This document shows positions 9,280 through 17,600 of a DNA stretch of 64,000 nucleotides, one piece after another (the first letter of the stretch is position 1; each line of letters starts with the position of its first letter). Both the position numbers and the translations under genes were made by a program. Where the stretch lies: NCBI GenBank assembly GCA_964544605.1, contig CAZJBX010000012.1, forward strand, positions 1-64,000, read 5' to 3'. The stretch is from JAMIFN01 sp964544605 (GTDB lineage: Bacteria; Pseudomonadota; Gammaproteobacteria; Burkholderiales; Burkholderiaceae_C). The notes beneath the pieces were generated by a model, which was not told the origin of the DNA, ran no database searches, and was given only the letters and a program-made list of their open reading frames with translations.

Positions 9280-10565
9280 GCCAGCACTTGGGCGACGCGG
9301 CGACCCTCTAGGGCGGTGACTTCAAAGCGCCAGCCCGCGCATTCAATCACATCGCCTTGGCGCAGCAGGCGGCCCACACGGGCCATGAGCAGGCCGGCCA
9401 GGGTGTTGTAGATGCCGAGTTCTTCATCGGGCAGGTCGTGCTCAATATCGAGGCGGGATTTCAACTCGGTCAGCGGCATAAGGCCATCGAGCTGCCAGCC
9501 GCCTTGCGGCAGGGGCAAGGCCCAAGCCTCCTCTTGCAGTTCTGGCATGAGCTCGCCGGTGATGGCTTCGAGCAAATCGCGGGGGGTGAGCAAGCCTTGC
9601 AAAGCGCCGTATTCGTCCACCACAAACACCATGCGGGCCGCTTGCAGGCGGAATTGCTCCAGCATTTCCATGCCCGTTAAGGTTTCAGGCACAAAAACGG
9701 GGGGCAGCAGGCAGTCTTCCAGCGGCAAATCGCCTTGCTCGGCGGCATAGGGCAGCAGTTGAGACACGCCGACCACGCCAATCACATGGTCGAGGTCATC
9801 GCGGCAGACGGGATACCAAGAGTGGGTTTGCCCTGCGCTTTGCACGGCTTGGGCAATGTTGTGCAGGGCTTGCTTGACGCTGAGGCGGGCATCGAACCAC
9901 GCAATATCAGAGCGCGGCAGCATGAGGGAGGTGAGCGGGCGCTCGTCAAGGTGGAAGACATTGTCCACCATGCGGCGCTCGTGTTTTTCAAACAGGCCCG
10001 CTTGCAGGGCTTCGTCTAGGCTGGCGTCAATTTCGTCTTCCGTTACGCCGCGCTCTTGCTGGGTGTTCACGCGCATCAGGCGCAGCACGGTTTCGGTGCT
10101 CCAGGCAATCAGGCGCACAAAGGGGCCGGCCACTGTCGCCAGCATATCCATAGGGATGGCCATATAGCGGGCCACGGTTTCAGGAAAGAGCAGGCCGATG
10201 CGCTTGGGCACCATTTCGCCAAAGATGAGGGTGATATAGGCCAGCCCCACCACGACCAAAAAGGTGGCCAAGGGCCGCGCCAAGCCCTCAGGTGCGCCCC
10301 AGGCGAGCAGGTGCTCGCTCAAGCCTTGGGCAAAGGCGGCTTCCCCCACAATGCCGTTGAGCAGGCCGATGGAGGTGATGCCCACTTGCACGGCAGAAAG
10401 CATACGGGTGGGCTCCTCGGCCAGCTTCAAGGCCACGGCGGCTTTGCCATCGCCTTTATCGGCCAGCGGCTTGAGGCGGGCACGGCGGGCTGTGCTGAGG
10501 GCCAGCTCACTCATGGCGAAAAGGCCGTTGAGCAGGGTAAGAAAGATGATAAGAATGACTTCCAT
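9261..10565 (-). CDS. CNNM/CorC-HlyC family membrane protein with CBS domains
   Basis: 434 residues. The N-terminus is a DUF21/CNNM membrane domain with about four hydrophobic segments (MEVILIIFLTLLNGLFAMSELAL, the typical small-residue-rich start). It is followed by the EDEI...EALQAGLFEKHERRMVDNVF linker, a CBS pair (SLMLPRSDIAWFD to VVDEYGALQGLLTPRDLLEAI) and a C-terminal CorC_HlyC domain. Members are implicated in magnesium or cobalt handling; the older hemolysin label is misleading. The gene is divergent from dedA with a 41-base gap and convergent with the P450. The transported ion is not determinable here. Confidence 0.88.
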   Translation of the reverse strand: MEVILIIFLTLLNGLFAMSELALSTARRARLKPLADKGDGKAAVALKLAEEPTRMLSAVQVGITSIGLLNGIVGEAAFAQGLSEHLLAWGAPEGLARPLATFLVVVGLAYITLIFGEMVPKRIGLLFPETVARYMAIPMDMLATVAGPFVRLIAWSTETVLRLMRVNTQQERGVTEDEIDASLDEALQAGLFEKHERRMVDNVFHLDERPLTSLMLPRSDIAWFDARLSVKQALHNIAQAVQSAGQTHSWYPVCRDDLDHVIGVVGVSQLLPYAAEQGDLPLEDCLLPPVFVPETLTGMEMLEQFRLQAARMVFVVDEYGALQGLLTPRDLLEAITGELMPELQEEAWALPLPQGGWQLDGLMPLTELKSRLDIEHDLPDEELGIYNTLAGLLMARVGRLLRQGDVIECAGWRFEVTALEGRRVAQVLAYPLAT

Positions 10566-10606
10566 GCCTGAAACTGTAGCGCAGGCGGACGCATAATCTG
10601 CCCCCT

Positions 10607-11257
10607 ATGGACATCATCTTGCAACTCTTTGACTTCATCTTCCACATCGACCAGCATTTGGCCGACTTTGTGGCCGCCAACGGCAATTGGATTTACGCCT
10701 TGCTCTTTGCCATTGTGTTTGTGGAAACGGGGCTGGTCATCATGCCCTTGCTGCCCGGCGATTCTTTGCTCTTTGTGGTGGGCGCTTTTGCCGCCACGGG
10801 GGTGCTCGATTACACCACCAGCGTGGTGCTGCTGCTGATTGCGGCGGTGGCGGGCGATCAGCTCAACTACACCATTGGCAAATACTTTGGCCCCAAGGTG
10901 TTCCAGTGGGAGAACTCGCGTTTCTTCAATAAAAAAGCCTTTGACAAGGCGCACAATTTTTACGAACGCTACGGCGGCATCACCATTGTGCTGGCGCGCT
11001 TTATGCCGTTTATCCGCACCTTTGTGCCCTTTGTGGCAGGGGTGGCGGCCATGTCGCGGGCCAAGTTTGTGACTTACAACATTTTGGGCGCGCTGCTGTG
11101 GGTGCTGGGCGTGGTCACGGCGGGCTACTTTTTCGGCAATCTGCCGTGGGTGAAGGCGAATTTGGAAAAAATCATTTGGGCCTTGATTTTGATTCCTGGC
11201 CTGCTGGCCCTGTATGGCGCTTGGCGCGGCAGCAAGAAGGACGCGGCGGCGAAATAA
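10607..11257 (+). CDS. DedA family inner-membrane protein
   Basis: 216 residues. Family motifs are visible: ETGLVIMPLLPGDSLLFVVGAFAATG, GDQLNYTIGKYFG, and FYERYGGITIVLARFMPFIRTFVPFVAGVAAMSR, the conserved re-entrant helices with Glu, Arg and Pro residues. The protein ends in a basic cytoplasmic tail. DedA proteins are membrane transporters or scramblases linked to undecaprenyl phosphate or phosphatidylethanolamine flipping and membrane homeostasis. The start ATG at 10607 is only 41 bases from the divergent CNNM gene, so both promoters must lie in or around a very short region. Confidence 0.92.
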   Translation: MDIILQLFDFIFHIDQHLADFVAANGNWIYALLFAIVFVETGLVIMPLLPGDSLLFVVGAFAATGVLDYTTSVVLLLIAAVAGDQLNYTIGKYFGPKVFQWENSRFFNKKAFDKAHNFYERYGGITIVLARFMPFIRTFVPFVAGVAAMSRAKFVTYNILGALLWVLGVVTAGYFFGNLPWVKANLEKIIWALILIPGLLALYGAWRGSKKDAAAK

Positions 11258-11581
11258 AACCCCACTTTTACCCAGGCTCATCGCCACACTCTCGCCAAAA
11301 AACCCCACAAATATCCTGCAAAAACCGCATCAGCAGCCAGAAAAATCCCACCTCGCTCAAACTGTGTTAAAATACTGGTGTTTTATACACTGAGGGCGCT
11401 GGCAATAGCCGCGCCCGAGTTGGGTGGATACGGCCTCTGCGGAGGCCCTGCTTTTGACGCTGCACAAGAATGAACAGCCTCGCGCCAAAGGCCACCGCCT
11501 AGCGCCTCGTTGCCAGCCCCACGATTGGCTTTTGCCCCGGGCTGCGCCTTGTTCACCTGCAACAAAACAAGGAGTTTTTGC
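11258..11581 (+). other. 324-base untranslated region upstream of the FMO gene
   Basis: No gene is supported. An AT-rich stretch (TTAAAATACTGGTG and TTTATACAC, about 11366-11390) may hold a promoter, but no good -35 box pairs with it. Downstream is a perfect GGCCTC-TGCG-GAGGCC hairpin (11432-11447) followed by CTGCTTTT, which resembles a weak terminator. A clear AAGGAG ribosome site lies just before the next ATG. The long leader could carry regulation, which is inferred only from length and the hairpin. Confidence 0.4.
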
Positions 11582-12961
11582 ATGGATATTTCTAAGATGC
11601 GTGTGGCCGTTTTGGGCGCTGGCCCCAGCGGTTTGGCGCAATTGCGTGCCTTTGATGCAGCCCGTCGTGCGGGTCAGCCTGTACCCAAAATCACCTGCTA
11701 TGAGAAACAGCCCGATTTGGGCGGTATGTGGAATTACACCTGGCGCACGGGTTTGGATGCCTACGGCGAGCCTGTACACGGCAGCATGTACCGCTATTTG
11801 TGGTCCAACGGCCCCAAAGAGTGCTTGGAATTTGCCGATTACAGCTTTGAAGAGCACTTTGGCCGCCCCATTCCCTCTTACCCGCCCCGCGCCGTGCTGC
11901 ACGACTACATCATGGGCCGCATTGAAAAGAGCGGCTTGCGCTCACACATCAAGTTCAAGCATTCGGTGCAGTGGGTGGAGTTTGACGAGAACACGCAAAA
12001 GTTCAGCGTGACGGTGCGCGATATGGTGAAAGACCATTTGTTTACCGAACAATACGACTGGGTGGTGGTGGCCACAGGGCATTTTTCTACGCCCAATGTG
12101 CCCTATTTTGAGGGCGTGGAGGACTTCCAAGGCCGCGTGCTTCATGCGCATGACTTCCGCGATGCGTGCGAGTTCACCGACAAAAATGTGCTGCTGGTGG
12201 GCAGCAGCTATTCGGCAGAGGACATTGGCACGCAATGCCACAAATACGGCGCGAAGTCGGTGACCTTCAGCTACCGCTCTGCGCCCATGGGCTACGACTG
12301 GCCCGATGCCTTTAGTGAAAAGCCTTTGCTCACCCGTGTGGAGGGCAATACGGCCTATTTCAAAGACGGCAGCACGCTCGATGATGTGGACGCGATTGTG
12401 CTCTGTACGGGTTACCAGCACCACTTCCCCTTCTTGCCCAATGATTTGACACTGCGCACGCGCAACCGCCTCTACCCTGCCGATATTTACAAGGGCATTT
12501 TCTGGATCAACAACCCACGCTTGGTGTATTTGGGTATGCAAGACCAGTACTACACCTTCAATATGTTTGATGCCCAAGCTTGGTATGCCCGCGATGTGAT
12601 GCTGGGCAAAACCAAGCTACCAAGCAAGACCGAGATGACGAAAGACAGCCAACGCTGGCTGGCGCGTGAGGAGGCTTGCGAAAATGCCGATGAGGACATT
12701 GACTTCCAAGCCGCCTACATCCGCGATTTGCTCAAAGCCTCTGACTACCCCAACTTCGATGTGGAGGGCATGGCCACCTTGTTTAAAGCATGGCAACGCG
12801 ACAAGCAAGAGGATATTTTGGGCTACCGCGATCGCAGCTATGCCTCAACCATGACAGGCACCATGTCGCCCCTGCACCATACGCCGTGGATGCAGGCGCT
12901 GGATGACTCGCTAGAGGCATTTTTGGCCGATGAGCCTTTGCCTGAGGAAGTCTCCGCTTAA
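11582..12961 (+). CDS. tmm: Flavin-containing monooxygenase, trimethylamine monooxygenase-like
   Basis: 459 residues. An N-terminal FAD Rossmann motif GAGPSG lies at residues 12-17. The FMO signature FQGRVLHAHDF fits FxGxxxHxxxF, and a second dinucleotide (NADPH) site lies around VGSSYSAEDIG. Long stretches such as WNYTWRTGLDAYGEPVH, YLWSNGPKECLEF and APMGYDWP closely recall the Methylophaga bacterial FMO known to oxidise trimethylamine. The likely reaction is NADPH-dependent N-oxidation of trimethylamine to its N-oxide; such enzymes also oxidise other amines, sulphides and indole. AAGGAG precedes the ATG. A strong terminator follows, so it is a single-gene unit. No TMAO demethylase is next to it. 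Confidence 0.85.
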   Translation: MDISKMRVAVLGAGPSGLAQLRAFDAARRAGQPVPKITCYEKQPDLGGMWNYTWRTGLDAYGEPVHGSMYRYLWSNGPKECLEFADYSFEEHFGRPIPSYPPRAVLHDYIMGRIEKSGLRSHIKFKHSVQWVEFDENTQKFSVTVRDMVKDHLFTEQYDWVVVATGHFSTPNVPYFEGVEDFQGRVLHAHDFRDACEFTDKNVLLVGSSYSAEDIGTQCHKYGAKSVTFSYRSAPMGYDWPDAFSEKPLLTRVEGNTAYFKDGSTLDDVDAIVLCTGYQHHFPFLPNDLTLRTRNRLYPADIYKGIFWINNPRLVYLGMQDQYYTFNMFDAQAWYARDVMLGKTKLPSKTEMTKDSQRWLAREEACENADEDIDFQAAYIRDLLKASDYPNFDVEGMATLFKAWQRDKQEDILGYRDRSYASTMTGTMSPLHHTPWMQALDDSLEAFLADEPLPEEVSA

Positions 12962-12986
12962 ACACGGCATGGCCTTTGCCACCCTG

Positions 12987-13016
12987 ACGCAGCCCCTTGC
13001 TGGGCTGCGTTTTTTT
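12987..13016 (+). terminator. Rho-independent terminator after the FMO gene
   Basis: ACGCAGCCC and GGGCTGCGT form a perfect nine-pair stem with a short loop, followed by a run of seven Ts. It begins 25 bases after the FMO stop codon. Confidence 0.9.
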
Positions 13017-13060
13017 GTGCCTGATGCGGCCTCGGCGTTTGGGGCAAAAACGCGGGCATC

Positions 13061-13066
13061 TATAAT
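13061..13066 (+). promoter_or_regulatory. Candidate -10 box of pyrG
   Basis: TATAAT lies 25-30 bases before the pyrG start, downstream of the FMO terminator. The -35 region is poor (TTGGGG-like around 13039). A start site near 13073 would give a very short leader. Confidence 0.45.
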
Positions 13067-13090
13067 GGCCATTTCCCGCTTGGCATGATC

Positions 13091-14713
13091 ATGACAACCA
13101 AATACATCTTCGTCACTGGCGGTGTGGTGAGCTCTTTAGGCAAGGGCATCGCCGCCGCATCCTTGGCCGCCATTCTTGAATCGCGCGGCCTGTCTGTCAC
13201 CCTCATCAAAAACGACCCCTACATCAATGTGGACCCGGGCAAAATGTCGCCCTTCCAGCATGGTGAGGTCTATGTGACCCAAGACGGCGCTGAAACCGAT
13301 TTGGACTTGGGCCACTATGAGCGCTTTATCACCACCCGCATGAAGCGCGCCAACAGCTTCACGCAGGGGCAAATTTACCGCGCCGTCATGCAAAAAGAGC
13401 AAGAAGGCTTTTACGGCGGCAAAACGGTGCAGGTCATTCCCCACATCACAGGCGAAATCCAAGCCTTCATCCGCCGTGGCGGTGAGGGCTTTGATGTGGC
13501 CATTGTGGAGATTGGCGGCACAGTCGGCGATATCGAATCCCTGCCCTTCTTAGAGGCCGTGCGCCAGATGAGCCTGCATTTGGGCCCTGAGAATGCCGCC
13601 TTTGTGCACCTGACTTACCTGCCCTACATCAAGGCCGCTGGCGAGCTGAAAACCAAGCCGACCCAGCACACGGTGCAAAAGCTGCGCGAAATCGGCATTC
13701 AGCCCGATGCCCTGCTCTGCCGCGCCGACCACCGCGTGCCGCAAGAGGAAATGGAAAAGATTTCCCTCTTTACCAATGTGCCGGTCAAAGGCGTCATCAG
13801 CGTGTGGGATGTGAACCCGATTTACCGCGTGCCCCATATGCTGCACGAGCAGGGCTTGGATGAGCTGCTGTGTCAAAAGCTGCGCCTGAATGCGCCACCC
13901 GCCAATTTGGCCCTGTGGGCGCGCTTGATAGAAGAATACGAAAGCCCCGAACAGACCGTGACCGTGGCCATGGTGGGCAAATACACCGAGCTGAGCGACA
14001 GCTACAAATCTTTGAACGAAGCCCTGCGCCACGCTGGCATGAAGAATGGCTGCAAGGTAGAGATTGATTACATTGATGCCGAGAGCATGGACAGCCCCGC
14101 CACACTGGAGCGCCTGAGCACAGTGAATGCCCTGCTGGTGCCCGGCGGCTTTGGCCAGCGCGGGGTGGAAGGCAAGATTGAAGCCGTGCGCTATGCCCGT
14201 GAGCACAAGCTGCCCTTTCTGGGCATTTGCCTCGGGATGCAAGTCGCCGCCATTGAATTTGCCCGCCATGTGGCAGGTTTGCAGCAGGCCAATAGCACCG
14301 AGTTTGATCTGCAATGCCCGCAGCCCGTGGTCGCTTTGCGCCAAGAGTGGCAGCCCGATTACGCCGCGCCCGTACACGCCTCAGGCAAGCAAATGCGCTT
14401 GGGCAGTGAGTCTGCACAGGTGCAAGCAGGCAGTTTGGCCGCGCAGATTTACGGCGATACCGTGACCGAGCGCCACCGCCACCGCTACGAGCTCAACGGC
14501 CAATACCTAGAGGCTTTGCAAGCCGCTGGCTTGGTGGTTTCAGCCCGTATGCAGCCTGACGATTTGGCCGAAATCATTGAGCTGCCCAGCAGCCTTCACC
14601 CTTGGTTTATGGGGGTGCAGTTCCATCCTGAATTCAATTCAACCCCGTGGGACAGCCACCCCTTGTTCAGCAGCTATATTGCTGCGGCCCTGGCCCACCA
14701 AGGCCAAAACTGA
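13091..14713 (+). CDS. pyrG: CTP synthase
   Basis: 540 residues. The N-terminal synthetase domain opens with KYIFVTGGVVSSLGKG (P-loop) and includes DPYINVDPGKMSPFQHGEVYV. The C-terminal class I glutaminase domain has LLVPGGFGQRGVEGK and the nucleophile elbow GICLGMQ, with the His/Glu pair in FHPEF. It converts UTP, ATP and glutamine to CTP. Two nearby ATGs exist (13085 and 13091); I chose 13091 because family members begin M-T-x-K-Y-I-F. A cytochrome c gene follows after eight bases and may be cotranscribed. Confidence 0.97.
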   Translation: MTTKYIFVTGGVVSSLGKGIAAASLAAILESRGLSVTLIKNDPYINVDPGKMSPFQHGEVYVTQDGAETDLDLGHYERFITTRMKRANSFTQGQIYRAVMQKEQEGFYGGKTVQVIPHITGEIQAFIRRGGEGFDVAIVEIGGTVGDIESLPFLEAVRQMSLHLGPENAAFVHLTYLPYIKAAGELKTKPTQHTVQKLREIGIQPDALLCRADHRVPQEEMEKISLFTNVPVKGVISVWDVNPIYRVPHMLHEQGLDELLCQKLRLNAPPANLALWARLIEEYESPEQTVTVAMVGKYTELSDSYKSLNEALRHAGMKNGCKVEIDYIDAESMDSPATLERLSTVNALLVPGGFGQRGVEGKIEAVRYAREHKLPFLGICLGMQVAAIEFARHVAGLQQANSTEFDLQCPQPVVALRQEWQPDYAAPVHASGKQMRLGSESAQVQAGSLAAQIYGDTVTERHRHRYELNGQYLEALQAAGLVVSARMQPDDLAEIIELPSSLHPWFMGVQFHPEFNSTPWDSHPLFSSYIAAALAHQGQN

Positions 14714-14721
14714 GACTTGCC

Positions 14722-15165
14722 ATGACTGCCATGATGACCCCCAGCCCCTTGCGCCTGCTGTTGAGTGCCTCTGCCCTGAGCTTGGCCCTAGCGCTGGCCG
14801 CTTGTGGCGAAGCCCCGCAAGAGGCGGGCGGCAGTGCCGCAACCAGCAGCCCAGCCGATAGCGCCCCTGCTGCCACACCAGAAGCGGAAGCGGCCACTGC
14901 CAGCATTGACCCGCAAGCGGGCGAGCGCCTCTACAAACGCGCCTGCTTTGCCTGCCATGACACAGGCGCAGGCGGCGCACCCAAGCGCGGCGATGCAGCG
15001 GCTTGGGCCACGCGTTTGCCCAAAGGCGAAGCGGCTTTGCTGCAATCGACCATGAAGGGCATGGGCAGTATGCCACCCCGTGGCAACAGCCCGCGCACGG
15101 CCAGCGATGCCGACATTGCCGCCGCTGTGCAGCATTTGCTGGCGGGCCTGGCGCCGCAAGAGTAA
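14722..15165 (+). CDS. Lipoprotein c-type cytochrome, c5-like
   Basis: 147 residues. The signal sequence ends in a lipobox (LALAAC) with the lipidated Cys near residue 28. An Ala/Pro/Ser-rich linker is followed by one haem site C75-F-A-C-H79 and a distal KGMGSMPPRGN segment carrying the likely axial Met, as in cytochrome c5/CccA-like proteins. It would be anchored in a membrane facing the periplasm and carry single electrons. It follows pyrG by eight bases and is transcribed towards clpP. Its redox partners are unknown. Confidence 0.85.
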   Translation: MTAMMTPSPLRLLLSASALSLALALAACGEAPQEAGGSAATSSPADSAPAATPEAEAATASIDPQAGERLYKRACFACHDTGAGGAPKRGDAAAWATRLPKGEAALLQSTMKGMGSMPPRGNSPRTASDADIAAAVQHLLAGLAPQE

Positions 15166-15205
15166 GCAGGCGGCCAGCGGCTGTTCTTTCCAAAGCCAAA
15201 ACAAA

Positions 15206-15239
15206 ACACCCTTGGCGGCAAAGCACAAGGGCGTTTTTT
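15206..15239 (+). terminator. Terminator between cytochrome c and clpP
   Basis: CACCCTTG and CAAGGGCG form an imperfect stem with a loop of about eleven bases, followed by six Ts on the plus strand. It lies between the convergent cytochrome c and clpP genes and best serves the former. Confidence 0.65.
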
Positions 15240-15287
15240 GTTGCGCTGCGCCGCTTCAACGCCGCTTCAACGCGGCTTAAATGCAGC

Positions 15288-15905
15288 TTAAGGGCGCTTG
15301 GCAATCACTTGGTCCACGATGCCGTAGTCTTTCGCCTCGGCCGCGTCCATCCATTTGTCGCGCTCCACATCGCGCTCGATTTCTTCGAGTGGGCGACCGG
15401 TTTTCTCACTCAAAACGGTGTTCAAACGGTGGCGAATTTTCAAAATCTCACGCGCCGTGATTTCGATGTCTGTGGCCTGACCTTGCGCACCGCCAGAGGG
15501 CTGGTGAATCATGACACGGGCATTGGGCAGGGCAATGCGTTTGCCCTCAGCGCCTGCGGCCAAGAGGAAGGCCCCCATGCTGGCGGCCATGCCTGTGCAC
15601 AGCGTCGAGACATCGGGCTTGATGAAGTTCATGGTGTCGAAAATTGCCATGCCCGCGCTGACGGAGCCACCAGGCGAGTTGATGTAGAGGTAGATGTCTT
15701 TCTCAGGGTTTTCGCTCTCCAGAAACAGCATCTGCGCCACAATCAAGTTGGCCATATAGTCTTGCACGGGGCCGACCAAGAAGATGATGCGCTCTTTGAG
15801 CAAGCGCGAGTAAATATCAAAGGCGCGTTCGCCGCGACCAGATTGCTCAATCACCATAGGCACCATGCCCAGGTTGTTGATGTCGTAGGGGTTGTGAAGC
15901 TGCAT
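15288..15905 (-). CDS. clpP: ATP-dependent Clp protease proteolytic subunit
   Basis: 205 residues, normal length. The catalytic triad is Ser109 (GMAASMGAF), His134 (MIHQPSGG) and Asp183 (RDKWMDA), with the same spacing as in E. coli ClpP. It forms the tetradecameric proteolytic chamber used with ClpX or ClpA. It lies downstream of tig on the same strand, but a terminator-like hairpin separates them. No clpX follows: the next gene is convergent, unlike the usual tig-clpP-clpX-lon order. AGAGAA lies upstream of the ATG. Confidence 0.98.
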   Translation of the reverse strand: MQLHNPYDINNLGMVPMVIEQSGRGERAFDIYSRLLKERIIFLVGPVQDYMANLIVAQMLFLESENPEKDIYLYINSPGGSVSAGMAIFDTMNFIKPDVSTLCTGMAASMGAFLLAAGAEGKRIALPNARVMIHQPSGGAQGQATDIEITAREILKIRHRLNTVLSEKTGRPLEEIERDVERDKWMDAAEAKDYGIVDQVIAKRP

Positions 15906-15942
15906 GGCGGTTCTCTTTGCTTGTATGAATAGAAGGGGACCT

Positions 15943-15979
15943 AAAAAAGAAAAAGGGCTTGATTTCAGCCATCAAGCCC
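15943..15979 (-). terminator. Terminator after tig, before clpP
   Basis: GGGCTTGAT and ATCAAGCCC (15955-15963 and 15971-15979) form a perfect nine-pair stem. On the minus strand it is followed by TTTTTCTTTTTT. It lies in the 102-base gap between tig and clpP, so clpP depends on read-through or on its own promoter. Confidence 0.85.
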
Positions 15980-16007
15980 CATCATAGCCTTGGCTTTAAG
16001 CCTGTGC

Positions 16008-17330
16008 TTATGCCATGCCTTGATTGCCCATCAGTTCTTCAAACGAAATGGCTTTTTCAGTGGTTTTGGCCTTGCCACGAACGAAGTCGGTGACATTGTT
16101 TTCAGTCACGGCAGCGCGCACTTCAGAGACGCGCTCAGGGCTGCTCATATACCAGAACACCACTTCTTGGGGCTTCTCGTAGCTGCTGGCCAGCTCTTGA
16201 ATGTGGGCCTCGATTTGCTCAGGCGTGGCATTCAATTGGTTGGCGGCCACCAGCTCGGCCACAATCAGGCCCAAGCGTACGCGGCGCTCGGCTTGTGGGC
16301 GGAAGATTTCTTCAGGAATGGGGGTGTTGTCTGCGTCTGTGATGCCACGGGCTTTGAGATCGGCACGGGCACCAGCCAAGAGATTGGCCAGCTCAGAGCG
16401 CACCACAGATTGGGGCAAATCCAACTCGGCTTTTTCGGCCAAAGCCTCCAGCACGGCCTCTTTGTTGCGGGCTTGCACGCGGAATTTGACTTCTCGTTCG
16501 AGGTTTTTGCGGATGTCTTCGCGCAGGCCGTCGATGGTGCCATCGGCAATGCCCAAAGATTTGGCGAACACATCGTTCACTTCAGGCAATTTGGCTTCTT
16601 CAAGCTTGCGCACAGTGACCATGAAGTCGGCTTGTTTGCCCGCCACATCTTGACCGTGGTAGTCCTCAGGGAAGCTCAAGGGGAAGGTTTTGCTCTCGCC
16701 CACTTTCATGCCCAGCACAGCGTCGTCAAATTCTTTGAGCATTTGGCCTTTGCCGAGCATGAAAGAAAACTCTTCGGCCTTGCCGCCAGCGAATTCTTCG
16801 CCGTCAATTTTGCCGACGAAGTCCACTGTGGCGCGATCGCCTTCAGCGGCGGGCACATCGGCGGCGCGTTGGGCAAAGGTTTGGCGTTGTTGGCGCAGGA
16901 TGTCGATGGTGCGATTGACCGCATCGTCATCAATTTTGGCATCCACCAGCTCGATTTCAACATCGCTCAAGTCGCCAATTTTGACTTCAGGGAAGACTTC
17001 AAAAACGGCATCAAATTCGAGTTGGCCTTCAGCGGGCTCGCCCTCTTTTTCAGAGATAGAAGGCTGGCCAGCCACGCGCAAACCAGCCTCTTGGGCGGCC
17101 GCAAAAAAGGCTTCGCCCAATTGCTCGTTCATGACATCCATTTGGGTGCTGTAGCCGTAGCGCTGGGCCACGATGTTCATGGGCACTTTGCCTTTGCGGA
17201 AGCCGTCCATTTTGACTTCTTTGGCCTGTTTGCGCAGGCGGCGATCGACCTCTTTGGAGAGGGCTTCAGCCGAGAGGCTGAGAGAGATTTTGCGCTCAAG
17301 TTTTTCGAGGGTTTCTACAGTAACGGCCAT
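16008..17330 (-). CDS. tig: Trigger factor
   Basis: 440 residues. The N-terminal ribosome-docking domain carries the signature GFRKGKVP. A central FKBP-like PPIase domain (about residues 165-245, GDRATVDFVGKIDGEEF) and an alpha-helical C-terminal chaperone domain follow. It binds ribosomal protein L23 and shields nascent chains, with peptidyl-prolyl isomerase activity. It lies 30 bases after tRNA-Leu on the same strand, so the two may share a transcript. The terminator at 15943 follows. Confidence 0.98.
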   Translation of the reverse strand: MAVTVETLEKLERKISLSLSAEALSKEVDRRLRKQAKEVKMDGFRKGKVPMNIVAQRYGYSTQMDVMNEQLGEAFFAAAQEAGLRVAGQPSISEKEGEPAEGQLEFDAVFEVFPEVKIGDLSDVEIELVDAKIDDDAVNRTIDILRQQRQTFAQRAADVPAAEGDRATVDFVGKIDGEEFAGGKAEEFSFMLGKGQMLKEFDDAVLGMKVGESKTFPLSFPEDYHGQDVAGKQADFMVTVRKLEEAKLPEVNDVFAKSLGIADGTIDGLREDIRKNLEREVKFRVQARNKEAVLEALAEKAELDLPQSVVRSELANLLAGARADLKARGITDADNTPIPEEIFRPQAERRVRLGLIVAELVAANQLNATPEQIEAHIQELASSYEKPQEVVFWYMSSPERVSEVRAAVTENNVTDFVRGKAKTTEKAISFEELMGNQGMA

Positions 17331-17360
17331 AGTGCTTGAATTGGTTTGAAGTTAAAAATA

Positions 17361-17447
17361 TGGTGCGCGGAGCCGGACTCGAACCGGCACGGTGTTGCCA
17401 CCGTCAGGACCTAAACCTGGTGCGTCTACCAATTTCGCCACCCGCGC
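17361..17447 (-). tRNA. tRNA-Leu (anticodon UAG)
   Basis: On the minus strand the gene starts GCGCGGGTGGCGAAATTGG, has the TAGACGC D-loop end, anticodon loop TTTAGGT (UAG), a long class II variable arm, a GGTTCGAGTCC T-arm, and an encoded CCA end. The acceptor stem pairs GCGCGGG with TCCGCGC. It closely resembles E. coli leuW in the D-arm and anticodon arm. Confidence 0.96.
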
Positions 17448-17538
17448 TGCTGGGGCCTTGTCTGCTGGCTTTGTGGCGCAGCGCCGATAGGCGAGCGTGC
17501 CAAAAGAAGCAACAAGGCGATCCGAAGGTCAATCCGCC

Positions 17539-17544
17539 ATTATA
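17539..17544 (-). promoter_or_regulatory. Candidate -10 box for tRNA-Leu/tig
   Basis: The minus strand has TATAAT about 92 bases upstream of the tRNA 5' end. No convincing -35 box pairs with it, but no better candidate lies between it and the tRNA. Confidence 0.35.
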
Positions 17545-17600
17545 GGGGATGGCCGCTGCCCCAGAGCAGCCTGCCCTAGCCTCTGCCACAATAGCGCCCT

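Noticed and set aside
15990..17339. Long plus-strand open frame of 449 codons opposite tig
   Set aside because: It mirrors the trigger factor gene almost end to end and has no domain. It arises from the strong codon bias of the region.
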